A stretch of DNA of 64,000 nt from contig NZ_CP107935.1 of NCBI RefSeq assembly GCF_036038375.1, positions 9,672,001-9,736,000 of the forward strand. The letters are read 5' to 3'. A program made the translations under genes and the position numbers. This DNA is from Streptomyces sp. NBC_00414 (GTDB lineage: Bacteria > Actinomycetota > Actinomycetes > Streptomycetales > Streptomycetaceae). This document shows positions 43,555-52,039 of this stretch, piece after piece. The notes beneath the pieces were generated by a model that worked only from the letters and a program-made list of their open reading frames with translations, was not told the origin of the DNA and did not search any database. How positions within the stretch are numbered: position 1 is the stretch's first letter; the number at the start of each line of letters is the position of its first letter.

Positions 43555-43575
43555 GAGGCGCGGCGGCCGTGCGGG

Positions 43576-44664
43576 TCAGGGAGCCGGAGGCGAGCCGTCG
43601 GAGTCGCGCTCAAGCCTGATGTCGACGGCGACGGGGAGGTGGTCGCTGCCGGTGGCGGGCAGGGTCCGCACGTTCGTCACGGTTGCCGAGCGGGCCATGA
43701 CGTGGTCGATCCGGGACACAGGGAAGGAGGCGGGCCAGCTGAAGGCGAAGGCCCGCCCTGCGTCCCCCGGCTCCATCCGTGAGGTCACCGGATCCAGACC
43801 TCGGTCGTCCACGGTGCTGTTGAGGTCACCGAGCAGGATCACCTTGTCCAGCATCTCGGCGGCGATGGCCGCACCCAGCAGCCCGGCGCTCTCGTCCCGC
43901 CGGCCGGAACCGAGACCGCTCAAGCCGAGGCGCACGGAGGGCAGATGGGCGACGTACACCGCGATGTCACCCCACGGAGTGCGTGCCGTGGACCGTAACC
44001 CGCGGCTCCACCCCTCCTCGATCCCGGCCGGTTTGATGTCCACCGGCCGTACGGCCGACAGCGGATGCCTCGACCACAGCCCGACCGTCCCTTCGACGGC
44101 GTGGTACGGGTAGTCCGATGCCAGGGCCTTCTCGTAGGCCGGCAACGCGGAGGGTGTCAGCTCTTCCAGGGCGATCAGATCCGGTGCGGCCTCGGTCAGG
44201 GCGAGAGCGGTGCCCGCGGGATCGGAGTTCACGTCACTGACGTTGTGCTGGACCGCCGTGAGGTCGTGTGCACCACGGTCCGCCGCCAGGAGCCGTCCGC
44301 CGAACATCTGCCCCCAGACGGCCGCGGGCAGCACCAGGACCACCATGGCGGTGGCCGAGCGGCGCAGCAGGGCGAGGACCAGCAGGAGGGGTACGGCCAG
44401 GCCGAGCCAGGGCAGGAACGTCTCCAGCAGGCTGCCGAGGCGGCCCACCGTATTGGGCACGGCGGAGTGGAAGGCCGACAAGGCGGCGGTCAGGACGGCG
44501 AGCGCGGCGATCACGCGCCCTCGCGTCCATGCCGACCCGTCGTCCGCGTCCGGCCCCCAATGCCGCAGGGGGAGGATTCGCCAGGAGAGGTGTCGACGCC
44601 ATCGGTGGGGCGTCGCGGCCTGCCGCCCCGTCGCCGCACTGCCGTTCGCTGTCCGCTCCACCAA
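43576..44664 (-). CDS. VanJ-like membrane endonuclease/exonuclease/phosphatase-family protein
   Basis: A 362-residue protein with three membrane helices in the N-terminal third (VIAALAVLTAALSAF, LGLAVPLLLVLALL, AMVVLVLPAAVWGQMFGG) and an exported EEP domain: VQHNVSDVNSDP, LIALEELTP, LLGDLNSTVDD, SRIDHVMAR, GSDHLPVAV. This matches VanJ-type proteins, which act on the undecaprenyl-phosphate side of cell-wall synthesis and give teicoplanin-like resistance. A true VanJ role needs testing, since streptomycetes have several paralogues. It contains a TTA codon (codon 223, 43996-43998), so it may be developmentally timed. Confidence 0.82.
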   Translation of the reverse strand: MVERTANGSAATGRQAATPHRWRRHLSWRILPLRHWGPDADDGSAWTRGRVIAALAVLTAALSAFHSAVPNTVGRLGSLLETFLPWLGLAVPLLLVLALLRRSATAMVVLVLPAAVWGQMFGGRLLAADRGAHDLTAVQHNVSDVNSDPAGTALALTEAAPDLIALEELTPSALPAYEKALASDYPYHAVEGTVGLWSRHPLSAVRPVDIKPAGIEEGWSRGLRSTARTPWGDIAVYVAHLPSVRLGLSGLGSGRRDESAGLLGAAIAAEMLDKVILLGDLNSTVDDRGLDPVTSRMEPGDAGRAFAFSWPASFPVSRIDHVMARSATVTNVRTLPATGSDHLPVAVDIRLERDSDGSPPAP

Positions 44665-44820
44665 GTCCCACCCCTAGCCGTCCCGGAACCGCCCGCACCG
44701 CAAGCCATGAGTACGACTCAGGCCATGAGCACGACGTGCCGGTAACGACGCACCGTGCGGTGATCAGGTTCCGGCCGTGATCACCACGAACCCGGTGGGG
44801 GTGGGGTGGCCGCACGCCGA

Positions 44821-44855
44821 CAGGCCCGTCGGAGCGAAGAGCTACGACGGGCCTG
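44821..44855 (-). terminator. Hairpin terminator after the alanine-rich small gene
   Basis: A perfect 11-bp stem CAGGCCCGTCG/CGACGGGCCTG with a 13-base loop lies 31 bases past the stop codon at 44886. Confidence 0.65.
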
Positions 44856-44885
44856 CGAGCAGGTGCCTTGGCGGCGTCCTGTTGC

Positions 44886-45326
44886 TCAGAGACGGCCGCC
44901 ACTGAGACGGGAGAGCGGGCCGCGCTTGCGCAGACCGGCACGCCGGCCCACGGCGTAGGAGCAGAGGACCACAGTCGCGGTCCCTGCGCCGGCGGCCGCG
45001 GCCACGACCTTCCTGGCCTTCAGGAGGGTCCAGGCCAAGCCGGCCTTCCCGGCTGTCTGCTGGGCGGCGGTGGAAACGGTGCCCTGCACCGTCCTGGCCG
45101 TCTCCTTGGCTTTCTGCGAGGCGGCCCCGCCGAGGTTCACCAGGGCTTCCCTGCTGCCACGGCCGACGGCCCCGGCAGCGTCCCCGGCATTCTTCACCGC
45201 CTCGGTGGCGGCCTTCTGTGACTCCTTCGCGGGCGCCGTGGCACCTTCGGTCACGGTGGTCTTCGCCGCTCGCGCATGCGCGGTGGGCGACTGTCCGTTC
45301 GTGGTTTTGTTGTTCGCTCCAGCCAT
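44886..45326 (-). CDS. Alanine/lysine-rich protein with one C-terminal membrane helix
   Basis: The protein has 146 residues from ATG 45326; a GTG two codons upstream is an alternative, and neither has a clear ribosome site. Residues 1-95 are low-complexity and amphipathic (KESQKAATEAVKNAGDAAGA, SQKAKETARTVQGTVSTAAQ), like LEA or histone-like repeats. Residues about 105-130 are hydrophobic (VVAAAAGAGTATVVLCSYAVG), then a basic end (RRAGLRKRGPLSRLSGGRL). No known family. Possibly a stress-related membrane-tethered protein, by composition only. Confidence 0.6.
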   Translation of the reverse strand: MAGANNKTTNGQSPTAHARAAKTTVTEGATAPAKESQKAATEAVKNAGDAAGAVGRGSREALVNLGGAASQKAKETARTVQGTVSTAAQQTAGKAGLAWTLLKARKVVAAAAGAGTATVVLCSYAVGRRAGLRKRGPLSRLSGGRL

Positions 45327-45550
45327 GAACACCGGGTATCCGGCTCTGCGTTCGGCAAACGGGAAATCTGTCCTACAGCTTCACACCGCTCCCGTACCGA
45401 GCACCCGAACACACACTTTTCGTCCACGATCCGCAGACAGGATCCGCGTATGTTCCGGCTTTGTCCGAGGACTTGTGGATTGCCCGGGCGGCAGACACCT
45501 GGCAGCACATGAGGATCGTCGGAGTGTGCCGAACCACCCGCGGAGGCTGG

Positions 45551-45556
45551 TAGACT
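45551..45556 (+). promoter_or_regulatory. Candidate -10 element of a non-coding RNA
   Basis: TAGACT matches the TAnnnT consensus 8 bases before the first closing-stem base of the structured element at 45563. No convincing -35 hexamer is seen at 16-18 bases. Confidence 0.35.
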
Positions 45557-45562
45557 CGATCT

Positions 45563-45700
45563 TGAGCGAGCCGCCAACCACGGCCCGGTCTCGCGTCGGT
45601 GGTCCAAGGAAAGACGCCCCGCTTCCTGCGGGGAAATGCAGGTGCAAGGCCTGCCCGGCGCTCAAAAAGACCCCACCCGTGTTTCTTCGGGTGGGGTCTT
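45563..45700 (+). ncRNA. Candidate structured non-coding RNA with T-loop hairpin and terminator
   Basis: About 138 bases without coding signal fold compactly. GAGCG (45564-45568) pairs with CGCTC (45659-45663) to close the element. ACCAC (45577-45581) pairs with GTGGT (45599-45603). CCCCGC/GCGGGG (45617-45633) is a hairpin with loop TTCCT. GCAGG/CCTGC (45638-45654) carries the seven-base loop TGCAAGG, a tRNA T-loop-like motif. A strong terminator hairpin follows directly. The order recalls riboswitch or Y-RNA-type modules, but the conserved B12 box of cobalamin riboswitches is absent and no coding gene follows on this strand, so a stand-alone RNA is more likely. Confidence 0.5.
45667..45700. 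terminator. Bidirectional terminator shared by the ncRNA and the 48-residue gene
   Basis: A 13-bp perfect stem AAGACCCCACCCG/CGGGTGGGGTCTT with an 8-base loop. On the minus strand it is followed by a run of five U, a canonical terminator for the small gene at 45785-45931; on the plus strand it ends the RNA candidate. Confidence 0.85.
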
Positions 45701-45784
45701 CGCGTTGAGGGGACGTCGGTGTGCGGGAGGCCCGCCCGGCAGCCGCGATCCGACTGCCGTCGCGGACGGGCCGCTCGACCGGCG

Positions 45785-45931
45785 TCAGCGTCGTCCGCGG
45801 AGCTTGCCCAGCAGTCCCTTGGCCTGGGCTCGGCGTCGCGGATCGGCCGAGGCGCGGCGAGCCTGCTCGATGGTGCGCCGTCCCTGCGGGCTCCTGGCGA
45901 ACTGCTTGATCTTGTTCATGATGCCGGCCAT
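45785..45931 (-). CDS. Small basic protein (48 residues)
   Basis: The ATG at 45931 has AGGAG eight bases upstream and opens a 48-residue frame: MAGIMNKIKQFARSPQGRRT, then IEQARRASADPRRRAQAKG, ending LLGKLRGRR. It is strongly cationic and helical. Short proteins of this kind are conserved across streptomycetes without known function; nucleic-acid or membrane-surface binding is plausible. A canonical terminator with a U-tract lies about 85 bases past the stop. Confidence 0.75.
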   Translation of the reverse strand: MAGIMNKIKQFARSPQGRRTIEQARRASADPRRRAQAKGLLGKLRGRR

Positions 45932-46097
45932 GGCTCTACTCCTGTGGCGGGGGCGGTGGTGCGGTCCGTGCACAGCTCCGTATACCCCGCCGGGGGAGAC
46001 AACAACAGAAATGGGCCTTCGCTCTTGCGCGGGACCTGACCGAGACGCTCCGCGGGACGGCGCCGTCACCAGGACCTACTCACCCGCGACCCCTCGG

Positions 46098-46715
46098 TCA
46101 CGGGGTGAAGGTGTCGGTGAGGTGCACGGTGTAACCGTCGTCCTCCATGAGGAGAACGGTGACGCCGAAGGGGGAGGGGTGGTCGAGGTCGAGGGGAGTG
46201 AAGGAGTACTTGAGAGCGGCCTGGACCGGTGGGGCGAGGTCGCCACCGGGCTGCGGTCCCGGGACGGGGAGCCACACCGGCTCCGCCGCGCCCTGACCAT
46301 CGACGCCCTGGCTGTCGGCGCCCTCACCGTTGGCGCCGTGACCGTCGGCAGAGGAGTCCACGGGCTGGTGGGTGTAGGGGAGCTGATGCAGCACGTGTCC
46401 GTCCTTCGTGGCGTGCACCAGGTTCAGGCAGGGGGCCGGGCCGACGACCGGAAGCCTGCACGCGGTGGCGACGTCCTGGGTCTCCCAGGCGAGGACGACC
46501 TCGTCCGCGCCGGCCGCCGAGGCGACGTTCGAGAGCTCGACGATCGCGCTCATGGCGTCCTCGCCGGCCTCGGCGGGACGTAGCCAGACGAGCCCGACCA
46601 GTTCACCGCGTACCAGCGGCATGATGACCGGGCGGGGCGCCCTCCCCTCGGCCAGATCCGCGGTGTACGCGTTCTTCATCGATGCGACCAGCGCGTCCCA
46701 CGTCTGCGTGTCCAC
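46098..46715 (-). CDS. SseB-like hypothetical protein with glycine-repeat linker
   Basis: A 205-residue protein. The N-terminal half (TWDALVASMKNAYTADLAEG, VIMPLVRGELVGLVWLRP) and the C-terminal half (LKYSFTPLDLDHPSPFGVTV, YTVHLTDTFTP) are compact. They are joined by a run of DGxGANGEG, DSQG and DGQG units (about residues 120-145), a short collagen-like or flexible linker coded by six-base repeats. The fold may be SseB-like, which is common in actinomycetes, but I am not certain. Monocistronic. Confidence 0.65.
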   Translation of the reverse strand: MDTQTWDALVASMKNAYTADLAEGRAPRPVIMPLVRGELVGLVWLRPAEAGEDAMSAIVELSNVASAAGADEVVLAWETQDVATACRLPVVGPAPCLNLVHATKDGHVLHQLPYTHQPVDSSADGHGANGEGADSQGVDGQGAAEPVWLPVPGPQPGGDLAPPVQAALKYSFTPLDLDHPSPFGVTVLLMEDDGYTVHLTDTFTP

Positions 46716-46826
46716 GGATTTCCCCTCACCAACAGCCTGTTCACGAGCGACGCAGAGCCTGTCACGGCGGCCCGGTCCCGCGCCAGCGGCCCCGGTCGAG
46801 GCCGCCGGGTCCGCAGGGCACGCCGT

Positions 46827-48974
46827 TCAGGGCTGTTCAGCAGGCTGTTCGAGGTGGTCGGTGACGAGCGCGGCGAACTCGTCGGGGGTGGCCAGCCGGA
46901 TACCGAGGGTCTCGGCCTTGGCGCGCTTGGATCCGGCGCCCTCTCCGGCCACCACCAGGGTGGTCTTCTTGGAGACGCTGGAGGAGGAGCGGCCTCCGGC
47001 ACGTTCGATGAGTTCGTTCATCTGGTTGCGGCTGAGCTTCTCCAGTGCGCCGGTCATCGCGCCGGTCACGACCACCGTCATCCCGGTGAGCGGCCCGCCC
47101 GCGGGCGCCGACCCCTCCGAGACGCCCTCCCCGCCCTCGGAGCCCTGGGCGCTCTCCGCTGCGCCTTTGGAGTCCCCGGCCGTCGGCGCGCTCGGCGGAG
47201 TGGCGCCGGGCTCGGTCATGTTCACCCCGGCGGCGACGAGTTTGTCGATGAGCGGGGCGAGTTCGGCCAGTTCGGCGACGATGGACGGGGCCTTCTCCGT
47301 ACCGATGCCGTCGACCTGCTGCATCGCCGCGGTGTCGGCCGCGCGGACGTGGTCCATCGTGGCGAAGTGCCGGGCGATGCGACGGGACATCGACCGTCCC
47401 GTGCCCCGTACACCCAGCGCGCACAGCACCCGCGAAAGAGGCCGCCCCTTGGCCGTACCGAGCGCCGCGAGGAGGTTGTCGGTGCTCGTCTCACCCATCC
47501 GCTCCAGGTTCAGGAGCTGGTCGCGGGTGAGGGTGAACAGATCCGCGAGATCGGCGACCAGGCCCGCCTCGACGAGCTGGACGATGCGGGTGTGGCCCAG
47601 GCCCTCGATGTCGAGCTGATCGCGGCCCACGGCGTAGGAGAGGGAGGCCACCAGATGACAGTTGCGGCCGTTCTCGCAGCGCCAGCGCTGCTCGCCGGTG
47701 TCGATGTCGCTCCCGCACCGCGGGCACACCTCGGGGAAGGCGATGGGCTGTTCCTCACCCGTGCGCAGATGGGCGACGGGGGCCTCGATGCGGGGAATGA
47801 CGTCACCGGCGCGGTGGACCATGACGTGGTCGCCCAGGCGCAGGTCGCGACGGGTGATGTCGGCCGGGTTGTGGAGGGTGGCGTAGGTGATGGTGGCCCC
47901 GTCGATGACGACCGGTTCGAGGACGGCGCGCGGTGCGATGATGCCGGTACGGCCCACGTTCCACTCGACCTCGAGGAGCCGGGTGATCTTCTCCACCGCG
48001 GGCAGCTTGTAGGCGATCGCCCAGCGCGGGGCGCGCGAACCGGATCCGGCGGTCTGCTGGTCGGCGGCCAGGTCCGCCTTGATGACGATCCCGTCGATGC
48101 CGAACGGCAGCGTGGCACGCAGCGCGGCGATCTCCTGGACCCGTGCCAGGACCTGCTCGGCCGTCTCGGCGGTGGTGCCGGGCACCGCGGTGCCCGCGGT
48201 GGTGTTCACCCCCAGCTCGGCGGCGCGGCCCATCAGCTCGCTGTGGGACAGCTCGGGCAGCCCTCCGGCGACCTCGGCGTCAGTGTCGGGCAGCGGCAGC
48301 AGCCCGTACCCGAAGAAAGTCATGGGCACGGTGTAGGCGCGCTCCTTGGCTCTCAGGGTGCCCGCCGAGGCGCCACGCGGATTCGCGAAAGGCTGCCCGC
48401 CGTGTGCGGTGCGCACCTCGTTGGCGTGCTCGAACTGCGCCGTGGTCATCAGTACTTCACCGCGCACCTCCACCGTGACGGGCTCGGCCAGCACCTCGGG
48501 AAGGCCCTCGACGGTGCCGATGGCGTGCGAGACGTCCTCTCCGGCCGTGCCGTCCCCACGGGTGATCAGACGCTCCAGACGGCCACCGGTGTAACGGGCG
48601 GCGATGGCCAGGCCGTCGAGCTTCGGTTCGACACTGAACCGCTCCACGTCGTGGCCGACGCGCCGGGCCAGCGAAGCCGTCCAGGCGGTGAACTCGTCGG
48701 CCGAGAACACGTTGTCCAGACTGAGCATCGCCACCGTGTGCGGCACATCGCCCTCCACCGCGCCACCGGCGACCTTTCCGGTCGGCGAGCCGGGCAGCAC
48801 CTGGTCGGGGTGCTCAGCCTCCCAGGCGGTGATGGCGCGCACGAGGCGGTCGTAGGTGTCGTCGTCCATCGGCGAGGTGCCGCCCGTGTAGTAGCCGGCC
48901 GATGCCTTCACGGCGTCCTCGACCGCCTGCGCGTAGGCGACGGCATCCACGATCACTGCAACTGGTGAGGTCAT
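46827..48974 (-). CDS. ligA: NAD-dependent DNA ligase
   Basis: A 715-residue LigA. Adenylation domain with the lysine in VEPKLDGLAIAARYTGG (about residue 118), RGEVLMTTAQFEHANE, and DGIVIKADL. Then the OB fold (GRTGIIAPRAVLEPV, VMVHRAGDVIPRIEAP), the four-cysteine zinc finger (CPRCGSDIDTGEQRWRC, then NC), the HhH region and a C-terminal BRCT domain (TGMTVVVTGAMTG). The linker between HhH and BRCT is an unusually long acidic, serine/glycine-rich stretch of about 40 residues. The ATG is chosen by homology. Streptomycetes often hold a second LigA; whether this is the housekeeping copy cannot be told here. It joins nicks using NAD. Confidence 0.93.
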   Translation of the reverse strand: MTSPVAVIVDAVAYAQAVEDAVKASAGYYTGGTSPMDDDTYDRLVRAITAWEAEHPDQVLPGSPTGKVAGGAVEGDVPHTVAMLSLDNVFSADEFTAWTASLARRVGHDVERFSVEPKLDGLAIAARYTGGRLERLITRGDGTAGEDVSHAIGTVEGLPEVLAEPVTVEVRGEVLMTTAQFEHANEVRTAHGGQPFANPRGASAGTLRAKERAYTVPMTFFGYGLLPLPDTDAEVAGGLPELSHSELMGRAAELGVNTTAGTAVPGTTAETAEQVLARVQEIAALRATLPFGIDGIVIKADLAADQQTAGSGSRAPRWAIAYKLPAVEKITRLLEVEWNVGRTGIIAPRAVLEPVVIDGATITYATLHNPADITRRDLRLGDHVMVHRAGDVIPRIEAPVAHLRTGEEQPIAFPEVCPRCGSDIDTGEQRWRCENGRNCHLVASLSYAVGRDQLDIEGLGHTRIVQLVEAGLVADLADLFTLTRDQLLNLERMGETSTDNLLAALGTAKGRPLSRVLCALGVRGTGRSMSRRIARHFATMDHVRAADTAAMQQVDGIGTEKAPSIVAELAELAPLIDKLVAAGVNMTEPGATPPSAPTAGDSKGAAESAQGSEGGEGVSEGSAPAGGPLTGMTVVVTGAMTGALEKLSRNQMNELIERAGGRSSSSVSKKTTLVVAGEGAGSKRAKAETLGIRLATPDEFAALVTDHLEQPAEQP

Positions 48975-49052
48975 GGGGTCATCCTGCACGCCACCACTGA
49001 CAACGGCTCCGGACCGGGCTCCGACGCCGGACACCGCGTGATCCAATGGGGG

Positions 49053-49604
49053 ATGGCATCGTTTTGGACCGGTGAACGAGTGCGGCTGCGCGGTATCGAG
49101 CCCGAGGACTGGACCGCGCTCATGCGCTTCGCGGCGGACGAGGAGCGGCTGGGAGACCTGGTGCAGCCTCCCCGCTCCGCCGAGGGCTACCGTGTCCGGG
49201 CGAAGGAACAGGCGGTCGCCGGGCCCGACGGCGACGTCTTCACCCTGGCGATCGAGGCCCTCGACACGGGAGAGATGGTCGGCGCCGTCGGTTCGCAGCA
49301 CGCGGACGCGGGTGCCGGCCGGTTCGAGTACGGCATCACCATGGGCGCGGAGCACCGGCGCAGGGGATATGCGACAGAGGCCGCGGTGACGCTGCTGCGT
49401 TTCATGTTCGCCGAGCGGCGCTTCCACAAGTGCGAAGCGCGGGTCTTCGCACACAACGAGGCGTCGCTGTCACTGCAACGCCGACTCGGTCTCGTCGAGG
49501 AGGGGCGCCTGCGCGACCACGTGTTCTTCGCCGGCAAGCACCACGACATAGTCGTCATGGGCGTACTCGCCGACGAGTTCGCCCACCTGCACCCGGCCGG
49601 TTGA
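49053..49604 (+). CDS. GNAT-family N-acetyltransferase (RimJ/RimL type)
   Basis: A 183-residue protein with the order of the Acetyltransf_3 family: RVRLRGIEPEDW, FEYGITMGAEHRRRGYATEA (the acetyl-CoA pyrophosphate loop R/Q-x-x-G-x-A/G) and EARVFAHNEASLSLQRRLG, then GRLRDHVFFAGKHHDIVVMG. Such enzymes acetylate protein N-termini, spermidine or antibiotics; the substrate is unknown. The ATG at 49053 follows CAATGGGGG. It is divergent from ligA with a 78-base gap, so the promoters overlap. Confidence 0.9.
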   Translation: MASFWTGERVRLRGIEPEDWTALMRFAADEERLGDLVQPPRSAEGYRVRAKEQAVAGPDGDVFTLAIEALDTGEMVGAVGSQHADAGAGRFEYGITMGAEHRRRGYATEAAVTLLRFMFAERRFHKCEARVFAHNEASLSLQRRLGLVEEGRLRDHVFFAGKHHDIVVMGVLADEFAHLHPAG

Positions 49605-49724
49605 CCGGTGAGGTGAGCGGCAGCGGACCCCGCGCCGTCGGCGGCCCCGGCACGCGATGGCGTACGCGAACGGGCGTCAGCCGGCGTGCCGGCAGCCTGG
49701 GGGCAGTGGCGCCGACGGGAAGGA

Positions 49725-50345
49725 TCAGCTGGTCGCCGCGGCGGCCTCGGGCTCGGCGGCGGGCTCGGTGGTGGCCGTGTAGAAGACCGAGGAGCCCTGC
49801 TTGTTGCGGTGGGCACTGCTCCTGGCGACCAGGTTCTCCAGGGTGGTGCGCACGACGGTCGTCTTGATGGTGCGCTCGGGGTGGGCCGCGGTGAGCGCCG
49901 TGGTGATCTCGGCGGCGGAGCGCGGCTCGGTCTGCGCTTCGAGGTGGCCGCGGATCAGGTCGACGAGGCTCGGCTGAGTGGTTGCCTTGGCCGCCTTCGC
50001 CGCGGGCTTCTTGGCCTCGGTCTTCCTGGCCGCGGTCTTCTTCGCGCCCGTGGCAGCGGCCCTCTTCGGCTTGGCCTCCTTGGACTGCTTGGTCCGGGCG
50101 GTGGCCTGACTCGGCACGGAGGGCACGGTCCTGGCGGTTCCGGTGGCCGGCCTCGCACCGCCGAGCGCCTCCTGCATGTTCACCAGGACCGTGTGGTCGT
50201 GCTGCAGGGCGAGCAACTGCTCCTGCAGTGCCGCGATGTCCGCCGCGATGCGCTCCTGCTCCTTGCTGTTGCGCTCAAGGTCACTCGTCACCTGTGCGAC
50301 GTACTGCGAGGTGAGTTCGGTGGTGGAGATCTGGTTCTCAGACAT
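49725..50345 (-). CDS. Coiled-coil / AK-rich linker / winged-helix protein
   Basis: A 206-residue protein. Residues about 10-60 form a coiled coil (LERNSKEQERIAADIAALQE, QLLALQHDHTVLVNMQEAL). Residues about 75-125 are a lysine/alanine-rich linker (KPKRAAATGAKKTAARKTEA, KKPAAKAAKA) like histone H1 tails. Residues about 128-190 look like a small winged helix (PSLVDLIRGHLEAQTEPRSA, TTVVRTTLENLVARSSAHR). The alanine-rich end is disordered. The architecture suggests a DNA-bridging nucleoid protein or regulator, by inference only. AAAGGCTCCACAC lies ahead of the ATG. Confidence 0.7.
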   Translation of the reverse strand: MSENQISTTELTSQYVAQVTSDLERNSKEQERIAADIAALQEQLLALQHDHTVLVNMQEALGGARPATGTARTVPSVPSQATARTKQSKEAKPKRAAATGAKKTAARKTEAKKPAAKAAKATTQPSLVDLIRGHLEAQTEPRSAAEITTALTAAHPERTIKTTVVRTTLENLVARSSAHRNKQGSSVFYTATTEPAAEPEAAAATS

Positions 50346-50545
50346 GTGTGGAGCCTTTCTCGGTCCGCCGGAACATGTGCAGAAGGAAAAGACATGTCCG
50401 TGCGCGAGTGGAGGGCGGGATGGTGTCTGTCAGGGCTGGTCCGTCCGAAGGACACACCTACGCGCTTTGCGCCAGTGTAGAGATAGTACGCACGTGTGGA
50501 ACGGGCTGTTCCTGGTGCGTGCCTCCTCGGCTGTGCAGCCAGGTG

Positions 50546-51745
50546 TCAACGCGCGTGCCGATCCGGTGCCGTTGGTGACGCGGTCCACAGGTCGGTGTGC
50601 CACTCCAGGTGCCGGACGAGGTCGTCGTCGCCCGGGCGGGACGCCGGGGCTCCCTGGCCGGGACGGGGCGATGGGGGAGCACCGCGGGAGATGTTCCCGC
50701 TGACGGTGACGTTCTCCTCGACGCGCGGACGGCGGAGTGACTCGTAGAGGGAGAGCGCCGCCGCGGTGCCGGGTGCGTCGCGCAGGGCCTTCGCGAGGAC
50801 GACGGCGTCCTCCAGCGCCATCGAGGCCCCCTGTCCGGTCGCTGGGGAAGCCGCGTGGGCCGCGTCACCGATCGTCAGGACGCGGCGGGAGCGCCAGGGC
50901 GTGCCGGTGGGAATCTCCGTGGCGTTGGTGACCATGAGACGGTCGGTGGTGGCCGCGACGACCCCCGCGGCAGGAGTGGTGTCCTTGCGCAGCAGCGGCA
51001 GAAGCAGCTCGCGCCAGCGGTCGGGGCTGCCGTGGTCGAGCTCGTCGGCGGTCAGCGGCTCACCGGCCACGCGCGCGAACCAGTACGTCTCCCCGTCGGG
51101 CGACACCGCGTAGCCGAAGGCGGTCGAGCTGCCCCGCACCATCGTGATGCGCTCGCTCTCCCCGGCGTTCTCCTCGGCCAGGAGCGGGTCGTCGGTGTAG
51201 CCGTAGAAGACGCGCTGTCCCGCGTAACGGGGCTCTACGGCAGGGGCGAGTCCGTGCCGTACGACGGAGTTGAGTCCGTCCGCCCCGACGAGCAGGTCAC
51301 CGGTCGCGGTGCTGCCGTCGGTGAAGTGTGCGGTGACCGCGTCCGGGGTGTCCTGGACGGACGCGAGACGTGCTCCGTGCCGGATGTCGATGCCCCGGCG
51401 GGCGGCCTCCGCCTGCAGAGCGGTGGCGAGTTCGCCCCGATGCAGGCATCGGTACCGAAGGAGCGGGTCGTCGGCCTCACCGATCGGCACATGGGCCACC
51501 GCGGCACCCGTGTCGTCGAGGACACGCATCGAGCGCAGCGGGAAGCCGACCGCCGTGACCGCGGCGGAGGCGTCGATCTGGGCGAGAGCACGCATGCCGT
51601 TGCTCGCGAGCGTGAGGAACGCGCCGATGTCCTCGGCCGAGTCGGGATGCGCCTCGTACACGGTGACGTCCGAACCTGCCTTGTGCAGGGCGAGCGCGGC
51701 AGCCGTGCCGGCGATCCCACCGCCGATGACCAATGTGTGCACCAC
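50546..51745 (-). CDS. FAD-dependent monooxygenase (PHBH fold)
   Basis: The protein has 399 residues. The GTG at 51745 (or the next GTG, 51742) follows GGGGGA; upstream codons lack a site. The FAD-binding start is VHTLVIGGGIAGTAAALALH (GxGxxG), the middle DG motif is GDLLVGADGLNSVVR, and the GD motif is VLTIGDAAHAASPATGQGAS. These three place it among aromatic hydroxylases that use NAD(P)H and O2. No polyketide or degradation cluster adjoins it, so it may modify a free aromatic compound or a drug. It is divergent from the ABC exporter; a drug-inactivation/export pair is possible but not shown. Confidence 0.88.
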   Translation of the reverse strand: MVHTLVIGGGIAGTAAALALHKAGSDVTVYEAHPDSAEDIGAFLTLASNGMRALAQIDASAAVTAVGFPLRSMRVLDDTGAAVAHVPIGEADDPLLRYRCLHRGELATALQAEAARRGIDIRHGARLASVQDTPDAVTAHFTDGSTATGDLLVGADGLNSVVRHGLAPAVEPRYAGQRVFYGYTDDPLLAEENAGESERITMVRGSSTAFGYAVSPDGETYWFARVAGEPLTADELDHGSPDRWRELLLPLLRKDTTPAAGVVAATTDRLMVTNATEIPTGTPWRSRRVLTIGDAAHAASPATGQGASMALEDAVVLAKALRDAPGTAAALSLYESLRRPRVEENVTVSGNISRGAPPSPRPGQGAPASRPGDDDLVRHLEWHTDLWTASPTAPDRHAR

Positions 51746-52039
51746 GTCGTATCCCCCACTCGTATGTGTACGGACCCTCGGTCGCACTGTATGCCCGCAC
51801 TTCCACCTGTGCCTCGTGCGAGGCGTGAGGGCTGTGGCACGCCGTTGACGCAAGGGGAGTTCGGCCCTCGACTTCGCACATGCGTATGGGTGTACGGGTA
51901 GGAAAAGGCTTGGACTCATCAGCGGTCCGCGCGGGACAATTCCGGTTCCGGCCCACCCGTACCCACATGTCGGTGTGAGGCATGGGCAACTCCCCGGAGA
52001 AGCGGGCGACGGGCTGCCGTACGACTACTCGGGAGTGGG

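Noticed and set aside
45563..45700. Cobalamin riboswitch
   Set aside because: GGTGNNANNCC-like hairpin is present, but the B12 box and the usual downstream structure are absent and no B12 or cobalt gene follows.
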